Source: Akanthomyces muscarius
Lineage: Eukaryota > Ascomycota > Sordariomycetes > Hypocreales > Cordycipitaceae
Direction of reading: 5' to 3'
DNA length: 64,000 nucleotides
Assembly: GCF_028009165.1 (NCBI RefSeq)
Contig: NC_079242.1
Span: forward strand, 992,001-1,056,000
Shown: positions 23,363 to 34,473 of the stretch, piece by piece
Layout: each line of letters opens with the position of its first letter
Position numbering within the stretch: the stretch's first letter is position 1
Notes under the pieces: model-generated
Told to the model about the DNA's origin: nothing
What the model saw: the letters and a program-made list of their open reading frames with translations, nothing else
Databases searched by the model: none
Made by a program: the position numbers and the translations under genes

Positions 23363-26300
23363 GATAATGATATCCGAGAAAAGGAAGTAGGAATCATGGT
23401 TCAAAACCAGATGAAAAGAAGTTCGGACGGTGCGGGAGGGTGGTGAAGGCGCCAGGCCTCTAGTTTTGGAGGATCCGGAGCCGTGTCAACTAGGGAGGGG
23501 GGGGAGTGAAACCACATGGGTAGGGAAATTGTAGCGTAACGGTCCGCTGGAAAATATACCCGGAGCTGTCAAGAATCTGCCGGAGACGCTTGGAGTGATG
23601 ATCTACAAGGACCCTTGGCTAGTCTCTTGGTAGCGTAGCCATGCCCGGCAACTGGTAACTTATGGCATAACTAATTAACTGTGACTGGCAAAGCGAGAGG
23701 AGACAGACTCCGCCGAGAAAACAAGAGGAATGGGGGGCTGGGGACGGGATTTGCCGCACGTACCTCCTACCCCATGCTGGCTGCCAACGACTGGTCGATC
23801 AACCCCCAGGTTATAGTCTCCAAAGCATGTTTGGGACGACGCGCTAAAATGAGCAGCCCGAACTATATCATATGCCGATTGCCGATTTACTGAGCGTTGG
23901 GGGATAAGACTGAGCGAGCTAGGAACCTAGAATAGCCAGTGCGGCATCGCTTTGGGTCCTTCTTGTCGCCTCTCGCAGTCTGTCAAAGGCACTTTGTTGT
24001 CAAGCCCTCCGCCCTTCAACTGGTGCAGGATCGTCCGTGCGATGGGACGCTACGGGGACGGCTTTCAGACAAGGGCGGCTTGGGCGGCAGTGTGAAGCAC
24101 ATATGTGTGCCTCACCGTAGCCCCCTTTTGGTGTGAGTTACCGGAGGCCTGATCCGCCCAGGCTAACAACGTAACTAGTTGCGAGACTTTTGGGGGAGAA
24201 CCAAGACACATTCATTACGGGTACATGTGCCCGGGAAAACGTGGAATCTATTCGCTAAAGACAGTGTTGCGCATTGTGTCGAGCTTGTCGTCGTCAGGGA
24301 TCGCACACGGCGCATCCCATGGCAGTTCTTGGTACATACGGCCGAGTGCGTCCATTTTTTTTGGGTTTTGGCTTCTTGTGTCAGTGTCATGCCACTCTGG
24401 CAGCCTTCCCCAGACACGATCACATTACCCCTCACAAATGATACATCGAACTTTAACGGGCCTTTGCTCATTTTGCTGCGAGAACCGCTTCACTCTCCTA
24501 ATTTCCTTCTCACGATGGTCACAAATGATCATCGTTGTTGCGCTGTCACATTTGTACTTTTACCCACCTCTTGACTCTCAGCTGCAGCATCTGTGTAGTG
24601 TCTTTCTACTGGTACCAGAAGCGAAGAAGAATGGATCAAGCCACAAGTTATCAGACTTTCATTCGAGTGAGTCAAACTAACCTCTGAGGGGTAACACAAG
24701 CGACACGCACTGGCTGAACTTGGTGGTTTTGAGACTTGAGCTGTCGGGCAAGCCTTCAATGTAGCTCACCAATCGTTGAGGGCGTGGTTATGCGTGGTTT
24801 CATTTCCATCTCAGAGTGCCTCCTCCGGTCTGCCAGTAGAGCTAATAAATTGCGCCCCCAAAATTCCGACCCGAAGACTGGTCGATTCATTTATTTTCGC
24901 GGTCCTACCTTGTATAAAGAGCTGCTTGACGCTTTCTGTCAGGGATCAGTCGCTTAACGTAACCAGGGCTCCCTTGCAAGCGTCCCGACCCTGCTATTCG
25001 GTAGTTCTTTGCAGGATGCGTTCGGCTCGTGCTTGTTCAGCAAGTAGAATCCATACCAAATTCCCGGTCTGTCTTCTTCCATAAAGGAACAGATTGAAAA
25101 GGGCCCATGCAAGTAGAGAGATGTAGACGGCAGTGTAACGGCTTCCAGAAAAGCCTCGTCGATGCTGCGAGGTATGCGACCATGCTAACCTAACTCACAG
25201 TCAGGAGTTGGTGAGTATGACGGTGAGAGATCAATCATGCTACGCGCCTGAAAGACCCTATCCGTATCTTCGCATCAGGTTTTTTGGAAAGCGCCGATTG
25301 ATGTTTGCAAGATTTCTTCCAAATAAGCATACTAGGGAGCTCCCAAGGCGGTACTGCAAGAAGACCTCTTCTGGTCCGTGTAACGAGCCTGCCTGAGGGC
25401 TAGTTGTAAGCTATAGTTGGACTCCTGGTTAATGCTCGCATTGAGATTAATGCCTAGTCTTTGCCAGTTGGCGTAGCGGTACAGGAGAATGTTACAATCC
25501 GACGATGCCTACAGGGTAGGTACCGCAGCAAAGTCTACCACGGTCTATTCCGAGCCACTGGCATTTACACACGCGCAAGGGGGATAGAATTAGCCTCGGA
25601 ATTTACGATTGAGCTTTACATTTAACGAAGTCATGAGCAAGCTACTTTTTTATGCCCTAGGTCTAAAACTTGGCCACGCCATCGTGTACAACTGCGTTAC
25701 CCGCGGACTTGTAAAAAGTACGCTGAGCTTTGGATCCATCTGCTTAACATATTTTTCGCTCTTCGTCAACACTGATTTTATGCATTGTATAAATAACGCA
25801 TCGAGTATGATAAAACATTGGCTGGGCTGTGGAGTCTGTATTGCGTAGTCATCGTACTGTCTTCACCTACAAGGATGCGGTTTATCTTTGACACAGGCCC
25901 AGACGCGCTGTAAATTGGACTCTGGGGGCTTCGGGCCGTTCAAGGGGCAGTATGGCGATCTCACATCCGTAATTTTAAAGAGCAAGAGCAGATAAAAATT
26001 CGACCGGCGTGTCAGCTCAGAAACAGCCAAGGCGACGTTGGCATGCAAATAGAGTACGCCCGAGTCGAAGAGGGCAGCTGGGCTCAGCAGAAAATCACAA
26101 ACTGCTCGGGGCCAACACAGGTACGATGCGACATGTGCACGCCATTTTCCGGTATGTATCGATGAGCAATATCTCCGGGGACCTGGAATATAGGCATGGT
26201 GATTAGACAGATGTCATAGTCTATTCGCTTAAACATGCGCTATTCGTCGGTCGCGGCGCGCCTCCCTGATTGTTCCCAGCCCTTGTGACGTGTGCGGGCG

Positions 26301-26813
26301 CGGGCGAAAGATGTGATGGTGTCTAGGTGTGAGACATGGCCGCCAAGGAAACAAGGAGCGAGCCGCTATTTGCTACCTATTATCGAAACTGTGTTACTCG
26401 AAGCACCCTTTTGTAGCACTCGTTGAGCAAAAATGGACTTGGTTTGTTGGAAGCAGATCAAACTCGCGGTGCGGCTCTGCCGACTGGATGCAACATAGTC
26501 GAGTTGTACGGGCACAATGCTAGGAACCAATCGTGCCAAGCGGGCCGGGAATGCCTGATTTAAATCCAGGGCAAACATATTGAGAAGCAAATACAGGCAC
26601 ATCGCGTCTCGCAAGCTTGGTGCCTGAATGACCCAATGTATGTCTCAAAGTGAGGTGGTCGGCTCAGGCCCTATCCCCAGTTTAACAACAAGGAGTGCAT
26701 TTGCTTCTTTAAAGGAGCAGGAGGCCCTCCCCCGTACTTGAACATTGGGTTTCCTTTGCCGCCAACAGAGGCTCTTCCTTTATTTCTGTTTCCATTATTT
26801 TTTGTCATCAATC
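23363..26813. other. 3.4 kb gene-free stretch
   Basis: No frame here has a recognisable domain, and the longest (24225-24680) is compositionally random. I see no terminal inverted repeats, reverse-transcriptase or transposase motifs. The 5' part holds the receptor promoter and the last few hundred bases the sedolisin promoter. It may be decayed repeat DNA, but that cannot be shown by eye. Confidence 0.5.
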
Positions 26814-28562
26814 ATGTTTCTCAAGCTGGCATTGGGAGCCACCCTTCTCGGATGGGGGTCGCTGGCCGACATCTGCATCGAGAAGACAGCAACTCTCCCT
26901 TCAGGATGGATGAAGATTAGCGACACAGTCGATCCAAACGAGCAGTACTCGTTTTCGATTGCACTCAAGCAGCCACAGATGAAGGGACTCCAAAAGTTCC
27001 TCACGTCGGTCCAGGAAGACTTGCTGTCCCTGACTGACGTCACCAAGATGCGTACTCCGACAGCCAAGTCCGTGAGCAAAGTGCAGGCCTGGCTGCGCAG
27101 CCACGGCATCAAGGACGTCGACACCAAGGGCGACTGGGTCAATGTTCGCGCGACGGTTGGCCAGACTGATGCGCTCATCGGCTCTGTGCTGGCGCACTAC
27201 ATCTACGACGGCGATGACAAGCCCGTCCTGCGCACCACCCAGTACTCTATTCCCGACGCCCTCGAGGACGACATCGACTTTATCCATCCCGTGTCCAACT
27301 TTATGAAGCCCGTTCGCTCCATGTCCAAGATCAAATGGCTCAACGAGACGGACCTGGCGAAGCGCGACCCGCCGTGCACGTCCATCATCACGCCCAAATG
27401 CGTTCGAGACGCGTACAACTTTCACTACGAGACGCCCGACGGCAAGTCGAACGTCACCATGGGCGTGGCCGGCTTCCTAGAGGAGTACGCCAACTACCAG
27501 GACTCGGACCAGTTCCTGTTGCAGCACGCGCCCGAGATTGCGGCCAAGCACTACAACTACACCGTGAAGCTCATCAACGGCGGCGAGAACCCGCAGGAGC
27601 TGTCCAAATCGGGCGCCGAGGCGGCGCTGGATGTTGACTACGCCCTGAGCCTCGCGTACCCGGCCAACCTCGTCTTTTACTCAACCGCCGGCCGGAGCGA
27701 GCTCATTGGCGAGGACGGCACCAAGGACTCGAGCAAGACCTCTACCAACGAGCCGTTCCTCGAGATGTTCCAGTACTTTCTGGACAAGCCCGACGGCGAG
27801 ATCCCGAGCGTGCTGTCCATCTCGTACTCGGACGACGAAGTCTCTGTCCCGCGCCCCTACGCCGAAAAGGTGTGCAGCATGATTGGCATGCTCGCGGGCC
27901 GCGGCATGACTGTCCTCTTTGGCTCTGGCGACGGCGGCGCGCAGGGCGGGCGCAACTCCAACTGCCGCACACGCGACGGCTCCAACAAAAAGATTGCCAT
28001 GACGACGTTTCCCTCGACGTGCCCGTGGGTGCTCGCCGTCGGCGCCGTCACCAACGCCAAGAACCCGCCCGAGGCGGCATCCTTTAGCACCGGCGGCTTC
28101 TCACAGTACTTTGAGCAGCCCGACTGGCAAAAGGAGGTGGTTGGCGAATACATCAAATCCATCGACGGCCATCTGGACGGCTACTACGAGCCTGGGAACC
28201 GCGCCATCCCCGACATCTCGGCCGTGGGAACCAACGTGCTAGTCCTTACCAACGGGCGGCCTGGCGTGTTGCAGGGCACCAGCGCCAGCACGCCCATGAT
28301 TGCGGCCATGCTGGCCATGGTCAACGACGCGCGCGCCCGCGCTAATAAGAAGCCGCTTGGCTGGGCCAACAAGCTGCTGTACAGCGAAAAGGTGCGCAGC
28401 GTGCTGCTCGACGTGACCGAGGGCGAGAGCCGCTCGTGCAACTATGATGGCGAACAGCCAGGCGGATGGCCGGCCAAGCCAGGCTGGGATGCCGTCACCG
28501 GCCTGGGGGTGCCCAAGGACTTTAACGAGCTGCTTGACGCGCTGGTGCATGCGGATGATTAG
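26814..28562 (+). CDS. secreted sedolisin-family (S53) tripeptidyl-peptidase
   Basis: A single exon of 582 residues from ATG 26814. A signal peptide (MFLKLALGATLLGWGSLAD) is followed by a pro-domain with the typical VQAWLRSHGI and GDWVNVRATVGQTDALIGS strands, cleaved before the catalytic part. The catalytic Glu and Asp sit in SGAEAALDVDYALSL, the oxyanion-hole Asp in LFGSGDGGAQGG and the nucleophile in GTSASTP. The calcium site is LLDVTEG plus WDAVTGLGVP. Several NxT/NxS glycosylation sites are present (NETD, NVTM, NYTV). The family removes tripeptides from peptide N-termini at acid pH outside the cell. All key residues are intact, so an active extracellular or vacuolar exopeptidase is expected. 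The single-exon structure is common for secreted fungal proteases. Confidence 0.93.
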   Translation: MFLKLALGATLLGWGSLADICIEKTATLPSGWMKISDTVDPNEQYSFSIALKQPQMKGLQKFLTSVQEDLLSLTDVTKMRTPTAKSVSKVQAWLRSHGIKDVDTKGDWVNVRATVGQTDALIGSVLAHYIYDGDDKPVLRTTQYSIPDALEDDIDFIHPVSNFMKPVRSMSKIKWLNETDLAKRDPPCTSIITPKCVRDAYNFHYETPDGKSNVTMGVAGFLEEYANYQDSDQFLLQHAPEIAAKHYNYTVKLINGGENPQELSKSGAEAALDVDYALSLAYPANLVFYSTAGRSELIGEDGTKDSSKTSTNEPFLEMFQYFLDKPDGEIPSVLSISYSDDEVSVPRPYAEKVCSMIGMLAGRGMTVLFGSGDGGAQGGRNSNCRTRDGSNKKIAMTTFPSTCPWVLAVGAVTNAKNPPEAASFSTGGFSQYFEQPDWQKEVVGEYIKSIDGHLDGYYEPGNRAIPDISAVGTNVLVLTNGRPGVLQGTSASTPMIAAMLAMVNDARARANKKPLGWANKLLYSEKVRSVLLDVTEGESRSCNYDGEQPGGWPAKPGWDAVTGLGVPKDFNELLDALVHADD

Positions 28563-29783
28563 AATGGTCCGCCAGACGCGTGTTGCAGACGCCGTGTATC
28601 AGGATAGGTAGAAGCCTGTGGAGGACGCGGTATAGATACCATAGTGTTTGGGCATAAAGAGCCCAACATGGGCATGGATAGATTGTTCTCTAGAGCATTG
28701 AGTAATAGATAAATTGCCATGACACTAGACTAGGGGCACGGCTGAGTAGGCCCGTAGACGTTGGATGAAATGTAAACAACTTGACCATGATTTACGATTG
28801 GCGAACCTTGCAGTCCCCCCACGGGAGTGCCAAAAAAGACGCCAGTAGCTAGGCTACTAGTTATTATGAAAAGAGAGAAATTGAAGAAAAATAGGGAAGA
28901 TGGGGTCAATGAGATAAATAAGAGAAATAAGATGAATAAGAGAAATAAGAAGGAAAAGGGCAGTAGAAGTGATGAGAGAAATAGAGGATAGCAGTAAAAG
29001 CAATAAACCGGTAGATAGGTACCTAGGTAGGTAGGCAGGGTAATAATAATAATAAGCCCGCTGCTTCAACTCGAGCGACTTGTTTTCATATCCCCGCTGT
29101 GCCACCCCGCTGGGACCGCTGGAGCCGTATGAAGAAACCGGCCAAAGCCCGCTAGCAGCCGCTAAGCAGCCCGTCTGCAGCGGGCCCGTTCAGCGAGTCG
29201 AGGCGCAATCAGTAGCGGCCGAATGCCTAAGGTAGGTACCTAGGTAGGTAGATAGCGCTAGTCCGCCACGGGTAGAGAGAAAACAAGCTGGGGACCGGCC
29301 AGCCACCCACTCGCGACATCAACATCCTGTGAGAGCGCGTCACAGCTGTCAAACGCCTAGCAGCGCTGCAAACGATTGAAGCCGCTGTAGCTCTGGCCTT
29401 TAGCGACATTTTTGGATACTTGGTTCTGCATTTTCTCTTCATCGATTTCTTGATTTCTTCTTCTTCTTAGCATTGTCACACGTCCGTACACGTCCCTCGA
29501 CCGTTTCAACGCCTACACCCGCGATCGATAAGGAAGCTTCGTGACACAGAGATACCGCCTTGCCTTCGAGGAACTAGATTAATTGCCTTGAAGAAGATAA
29601 CCGACATACGGCACGATACGATGGACCAATTTCTGTCTATATGAACATAGCCTTCTGAATTTCACTTCTCTGCGGGGGCGACGCGTTGGCACTCGCTCTG
29701 TGTCCAGCCGATAACCCGCAAACGCGAGACTGTCGGGCCTGCTTGCCCATTCTTTGGGGCCGCACCCGCGTCACATAGCAATT
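28563..29783. other. intergenic with purine-rich and TACCTAGG repeats
   Basis: Contains the sedolisin 3' flank, a purine-rich low-complexity tract at about 28866-28995, a short TAATAA run near 29041, two copies of a 19-bp TACCTAGG motif, and the sirtuin promoter/5' UTR. No gene seen. Confidence 0.6.
29016..29251. repeat. two copies of a 19-bp TACCTAGGTAGG motif
   Basis: Identical 19-bp copies (TAGGTACCTAGGTAGGTAG) at 29016-29034 and 29233-29251. The core GGTACC/CCTAGG is palindromic. Similar GGTAGGTACC strings are frequent in Sordariomycete intergenic DNA (from memory). Confidence 0.85.
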
Positions 29784-32564
29784 ATGCCGACAGCGCATGT
29801 CGAACCCAGCTCCGGAGAGCTTCTCCAGGACATTGCAGACTCGCTGCTCAAGGCGCGCAAGATTGTCGTCGTGACAGGCGCAGGCATCAGCACCAACTCT
29901 GGCATTCCGGTATGCAGCTACAACTCGCGCGCTGAACCCATCTCTCGCGCTTTTGACGAGAATTTGCTAACACGATGTCGCTCTCTGCAGGACTTTCGAT
30001 CCGAGAATGGACTGTACTCGCTGATACAAGCGCAATTCGACGCGGCGGCGAAGCAAACGGCGCGGAAACTCGACACAGAGACGCGAGATAGCACAGACGA
30101 AGATGATGGAGATGTAGATGGACCATTCAAGCGCAGCCGAGCGTCTCGTGCTTCGTCATCGCAACCGAAAGAGGAGGAAATCGGGGAAACAGAAGAAAGC
30201 GATACCTTGCAAGAGCAAATAAAGCGAGAAGAGCTCGCTGCAGATCCCAACGCTGCACCGGAAAGCCCGTCACTGCCAGAGGCAGAGCCTGCAGCGGCGG
30301 CTTCCTACGCCACGCCGCGCTCGGCGCGTCATCCACTCTCCATCGCCCATCTCACGACTTCACCGCTGTCGTCACCGCCGCCCGACGATCAAATAGTACC
30401 TCCGTCTGCGTTCCGCTTTGCTGGCCATCTCACAACGCTTGGCGTTCCTCCCAGCTCTTCGCCGCTCTCGTCGCCGCCACCGGTGCTGTTTGATCCTGAC
30501 GAGTCCAGCTCCCCATCAGACACGGAGTCGAACGAGCCAAGCAACACCAGCGACTCTGAGTCGGAAGAGTTTTCAGCTGCGCGGAAGCTGTTTGCCTCGT
30601 CCCAAGGGTCCAGCTCCGGCCGGAGCACGCTGCCCAACATGAAGGGCAGAGACCTCTTTGACGTGTCAGTCTGGGCAGACCCAGTGCGCACGCAAGTCTT
30701 TTATACCTTTGCCACATCTCTGCGGCAAAAGATCAAGGACGCGGAGCCGACGGGCTCGCATAAATTCATTAGCCACCTGCGAAATCGGGGCAAGCTGGTC
30801 CGCTGCTACACGCAAAACATTGATCAGATTGAAGAAAAAGTTGGCTTGTCGACGTCGCTGATTGATGGCCCTGGTAGCCGTGGCAGATTCTCGCGTCGAT
30901 CCACAGCCAGCAGGGACCAGCTGGCCAAAATGGTGGATGAAGCATCAAGCAAAGAGCTTCCTAGTAGCGGAAACTCTACTATCGAAAATTCGGGACCAGA
31001 GTCGGCCACGCCGCAGGCATCACAGATGTCATTGCCAGACGTGCCATCATCATCGTCGCAGGCTGATACCGAAGCGTCGTCTAGTGATGCCAAGAGCAGT
31101 GTCCTCCCTGCAACTCTTAAGAAGGAACCATCGCAGTCCGGTGTTGAGTGTGTCTTCTTACATGGGTCCCTTGAGCAACTACGTTGTTTCCTATGTGGAC
31201 AAGTTTGCTCCTGGGACGATGAGGACCGCGAAATAGCAACCCTGACGGGCCAGCAGCCCGAGTGTCCGCGATGCGCCGGGGCCGCCGCGGCGCGCGAAGA
31301 AAAGGGTAAGAGAGCCCTTGGCGTCGGAAAGCTGCGCCCGGATATCGTCCTGTATGGTGAAGAACACCCCAATTCTCACCTCATCAGTCCTATCATTACA
31401 CATGATCTGGCACTCTATCCAGATATGCTCCTTATTCTCGGCACGAGTCTGCGAGTCCACGGACTCAAGGTCATGGTCAGAGAATTCGCCAAGACAGTCC
31501 ACAGCAAAGGCGGCAAAGTCGTCTTTGTCAACTTTACCAAGCCGCCGGAGAGCTCATGGGGCGATATCATCGACTTTTGGATTCAGTGGGATTGTGACGC
31601 CTGGGTCGACGACCTGCAAGTTCGCGTCCCGAGGCTCTGGCGTGATCCATCGCCCAAAAAGCCGCGTCCACCCGCGGCGAATCCTGTCGCTATGCGTGAT
31701 TCCAAAGTCACTGGTGCTTATTGCACGCTGAAAATTCTCAAAGAACTGCGACGCATTACCGGAAGAGAGATGCCGGAAAAAGATGCTCGTCGAGCAACAA
31801 TAGCAGCCGACTCAGCCCCGTCATTAACGAATGGCACTGCGACGGATTCACCGCCAAACCCGGTCCTTAAGCTGCCTCGAGCGAGAGTAAAGGGCCCACG
31901 CAAGTCCGCCCCTGGTGCTCTGGAAAAGCCCAAGAAACGACCGTCTACGCTGAACCCCAACCACGGCCGCAGCCGTAAGAGCGATGCGGCCGAGATGGGC
32001 ACGCAGCAACAAGAGCAGAGTCCCATGTCAGACGGCCTCACTGAGGAAAGCTCCATACTCAACTCTGTCAAATCGAACCCCAGAGTCCGGAAGCGGAAGG
32101 TGATTGACGGTGAAGAAGTTGTGATGCCCTCTGTGCGACGCCGCGGGTCCCCAGGCGTGACACTGCCACCATTGCGACCGGGCCTTGCGTCCTCACCATT
32201 CGGCAAACCACCGCCGATGGAGCCCAAGAGCCCGCCAGTCGGACCTCTTGCGTCGCTGTCCCCGAACCTGGCCTGGGCCAACGCATCCCGTCATAATGAT
32301 CCGTTTTACATTGTCGATCCGCTGGTGGGATTACTGGACCAGCCGTCTCCGGCTGCTCGCGGGATGATACCGGAGCTTCATCCCACAAAGAAGCCGCGGC
32401 AGCAGCGATTGAAGCGGAGAACGAAAGTCACGGCCGAAACAGACGCGGCTGCGACGCTTGCCGGCTTGGCTACAAGCCCACTGCTGAGGAAGGCTACAGC
32501 CTCGCAGCGAGGGCTGGAAGGGCAACTGAAGACGTGGGGTTCTAACTGGAATTGTAACAGATGA
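29784..32564 (+). CDS. Hst3/Hst4-like NAD-dependent histone deacetylase (sirtuin)
   Basis: Two exons (29784-29909 and 29991-32564) give 899 residues. Splicing restores the sirtuin signature VVVTGAGISTNSGIPDFRS. YTQNIDQIE (NAD site), the catalytic His in CVFLHGSLEQLRC, the zinc Cys pairs (RCFLCGQVC and PECPRC), LRPDIVLYGE, LGTSLRVHG and VVFVNFTKPP are all present. Two long inserts break the fold: an acidic Ser/Glu/Pro region after the first loop and a Ser-rich region after the NAD site. A basic disordered tail (about 280 residues) contains likely nuclear signals (KKPRQQRLKRRTK). This layout fits Hst3/Hst4, nuclear enzymes that deacetylate histone H3 Lys56 after S phase. The 81-nt intron has no stop and is a multiple of three, so retained transcripts stay open but carry 27 extra residues inside the NAD loop. 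Confidence 0.93.
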   Translation: MPTAHVEPSSGELLQDIADSLLKARKIVVVTGAGISTNSGIPVCSYNSRAEPISRAFDENLLTRCRSLQDFRSENGLYSLIQAQFDAAAKQTARKLDTETRDSTDEDDGDVDGPFKRSRASRASSSQPKEEEIGETEESDTLQEQIKREELAADPNAAPESPSLPEAEPAAAASYATPRSARHPLSIAHLTTSPLSSPPPDDQIVPPSAFRFAGHLTTLGVPPSSSPLSSPPPVLFDPDESSSPSDTESNEPSNTSDSESEEFSAARKLFASSQGSSSGRSTLPNMKGRDLFDVSVWADPVRTQVFYTFATSLRQKIKDAEPTGSHKFISHLRNRGKLVRCYTQNIDQIEEKVGLSTSLIDGPGSRGRFSRRSTASRDQLAKMVDEASSKELPSSGNSTIENSGPESATPQASQMSLPDVPSSSSQADTEASSSDAKSSVLPATLKKEPSQSGVECVFLHGSLEQLRCFLCGQVCSWDDEDREIATLTGQQPECPRCAGAAAAREEKGKRALGVGKLRPDIVLYGEEHPNSHLISPIITHDLALYPDMLLILGTSLRVHGLKVMVREFAKTVHSKGGKVVFVNFTKPPESSWGDIIDFWIQWDCDAWVDDLQVRVPRLWRDPSPKKPRPPAANPVAMRDSKVTGAYCTLKILKELRRITGREMPEKDARRATIAADSAPSLTNGTATDSPPNPVLKLPRARVKGPRKSAPGALEKPKKRPSTLNPNHGRSRKSDAAEMGTQQQEQSPMSDGLTEESSILNSVKSNPRVRKRKVIDGEEVVMPSVRRRGSPGVTLPPLRPGLASSPFGKPPPMEPKSPPVGPLASLSPNLAWANASRHNDPFYIVDPLVGLLDQPSPAARGMIPELHPTKKPRQQRLKRRTKVTAETDAAATLAGLATSPLLRKATASQRGLEGQLKTWGSNWNCNR

Positions 32565-32719
32565 GCTGTGAGCAGGTGCCTCCGTTTCAAGCACCAAGCT
32601 CGTTAATTACGAAGATACGACATTGTTTGAACAATTTTATTTAGTGCACCGCAGTTACTCAAAATACCCAAATGAGCTTCATTTCTATACATTCCTGCCT
32701 CGTGAGCTGATGAAATTAA

Positions 32720-33819
32720 TTAAGCCTTCTTACGACGAGCAGCCAGGAAGTCATCAACGCCACGCTTCTTCTCGTCGGTTCCAAACGCGGTGTAGTACAG
32801 ATCTCGCTCAAAGCGGTCGTCGCGGCAGAGATCATCCGCTGTTCATGTTAGCCCCGCTTGCAGCAATAAAAAGTCGCGTGCGAAAGTGCCACTCACCTCT
32901 GCAGATTGCTTGCTTGGCAAATGCCATCGTCTGCTTGTTCTGCGCGGTGAACCTGGACGCAATCTCCAAGCAGTGTGGGATCAGAGTGTCGGGGCTGACG
33001 ACGTTGGTGACGAGACCAGCAGCCATGGCCTCCTCGGCAGTCATGGGTTGGGCAAGCAATATGCTTCTCATGGCCTAACCAGAAAAAAAAACACGGCATT
33101 CATTAGCTGCCGGCCTCCGTGGCTTCTTGCTGGGGGAAGGGGAAAACTCACTCTGTATTTGCCAATGGCTGCTGTTAGCCGCTGGGTGCCGCCCGCGCCG
33201 GGGATGAGCCCAATCTTTGTTTCGGGAAGCACAAAGTATGCAGGCTGCGACGAAATGAGGATGTCACTCTTTGTATCGGTTAGCGACACTGTTGCAGAGG
33301 ATTGGGGACACTGAGCGCATAGGAACATGGTCGTACCATCAAGGCAATCTCGAACCCACCGCCTAGCTGTTCTCATCGTTAGCTCAACGGAAACGCGCAT
33401 GCAATCGAGGCCGGCAAGCTTACGGCAGGCCCATTGATAGCCGCAATGATGGGCTTCTTGACGGACGCAAAGCCCGTGCACAGGTTCTCCAGGTAGCGGG
33501 ACGCTCGGGCTCCCGCTTCATCAAGAGGGGCAATGTCATTCAAATCCGCACCAGCTGGCAGTTGTTGTTAGTTACACTTTTGTCTGCCGCGGGATAACCA
33601 ACGGCACTGAGGCTTACCACAAAAGAATGGACCGTTGCCCGTCAAGACGATGGAAAAGACATTTGGATCTGCAGAAGCATTGCTGAGCTCGGAGAGCAGG
33701 CTGCGAATTAGAGGCTGTGAGAGTGCGTTGCGCTTCTCTGGCCGGTTGAGGCAAATCAGTCTAACGCCTGGAGTGGGCGTTGACGACTGCACGGTGTCAG
33801 CTGGGGAAGAATCAGTCAT
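32720..33819 (-). CDS. enoyl-CoA hydratase/crotonase family protein
   Basis: Six exons (33819-33618, 33554-33424, 33366-33337, 33268-33152, 33074-32897, 32838-32720), including a 30-nt micro-exon, give 258 residues, the usual crotonase length. Both catalytic Glu positions are present: LGGGFEIAL and VLPETKIGLIPGAGGTQRL. The oxyanion-hole segment FFCAGADLNDIA is rebuilt across intron 1. The closest memory match is the AUH/methylglutaconyl-CoA hydratase-like branch, which acts in leucine breakdown, but a general beta-oxidation hydratase is equally possible. There is no clear presequence, and the C-terminus (ARRKKA) is not a canonical peroxisomal signal, so location is open. The stops of this gene and the sirtuin converge with about 155 bp between them. 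Confidence 0.9.
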
Positions 33820-33931
33820 GGCGTGTGTGTGGCTGAAAAGGGTTCTCTGCGAAGTAAAATGAGGGTGATGGAGCTGTTATGATTGAGTATGGGTAAGGAA
33901 GAGTGAGTGTGCGTAGGTGTAGCGGTTTATT

Positions 33932-34170
33932 TGTGAAGAAGAACGAGTAAGCAGAATAGATTTAACTTGACAAGGACAGAGAGAATTAAAATGTTTGCCT
34001 AGTGATGAGCGCAGTCTGACGACATGAATAATCTGATATAAAAGTCTCCCTGTGAAGAAAGGTGAAGAAGCAGAACCAGCCCGACTTGTCACGGGCAGCG
34101 AGGAGTAGAATGTTTGCTTGGTGGTGATGAACACAGTCTGACGACATGAACAATCTGATAACTGATAGAG
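33932..34170. repeat. imperfect tandem duplication, unit about 119 bp
   Basis: TGTGAAGAA at 33932 and 34051 start two copies. Each continues through an AATGTTTGC block (33990 and 34109) and a nearly identical CAGTCTGACGACATGAA block ending in AATCTGATA. A third partial start (TGTGAAGAAG) lies at 34236. Copies differ by substitutions and small indels. Confidence 0.75.
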
Positions 34171-34451
34171 ACCGGGATTCACCGCCTGAGAATGTCTAGA
34201 GTTGAATGCAAAAAAAAGTAAATAAACAGAGTACTTGTGAAGAAGGGCGCAGATGTACCTGTAACTTGGCAGACCAGTCAAGGCAACATGCACGGTGAAG
34301 ATGCAGACGGAGCCATGCCGAGGCCTTGCCGTAAACAAATATCTACAGCTTACAAGCGGCATTCCACTTTTGGAATGTGACGGGGTGATCATGAATGAGA
34401 TTGCCGTCACGATGCCCTGCGCACAGACGTCTGTCCCTTCGTGGCTCCGAA

Positions 34452-34473
34452 GGGGGGGGGGGGGGGGGGGGGG
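34452..34473. repeat. poly(G) homopolymer, 22 nt
   Basis: An uninterrupted run of 22 G. Its length may be inaccurate in an assembly. It can form a quadruplex in single-stranded form. Confidence 0.9.

Noticed and set aside
23363..26813. Transposon remnant
   Set aside because: No terminal repeats, target-site duplications or transposase/reverse-transcriptase motifs were visible; kept only as a gene-free stretch.
33877..34410. 177-codon minus-strand frame upstream of the hydratase
   Set aside because: It spans the 119-bp duplication and promoter sequence, with no recognisable protein features.
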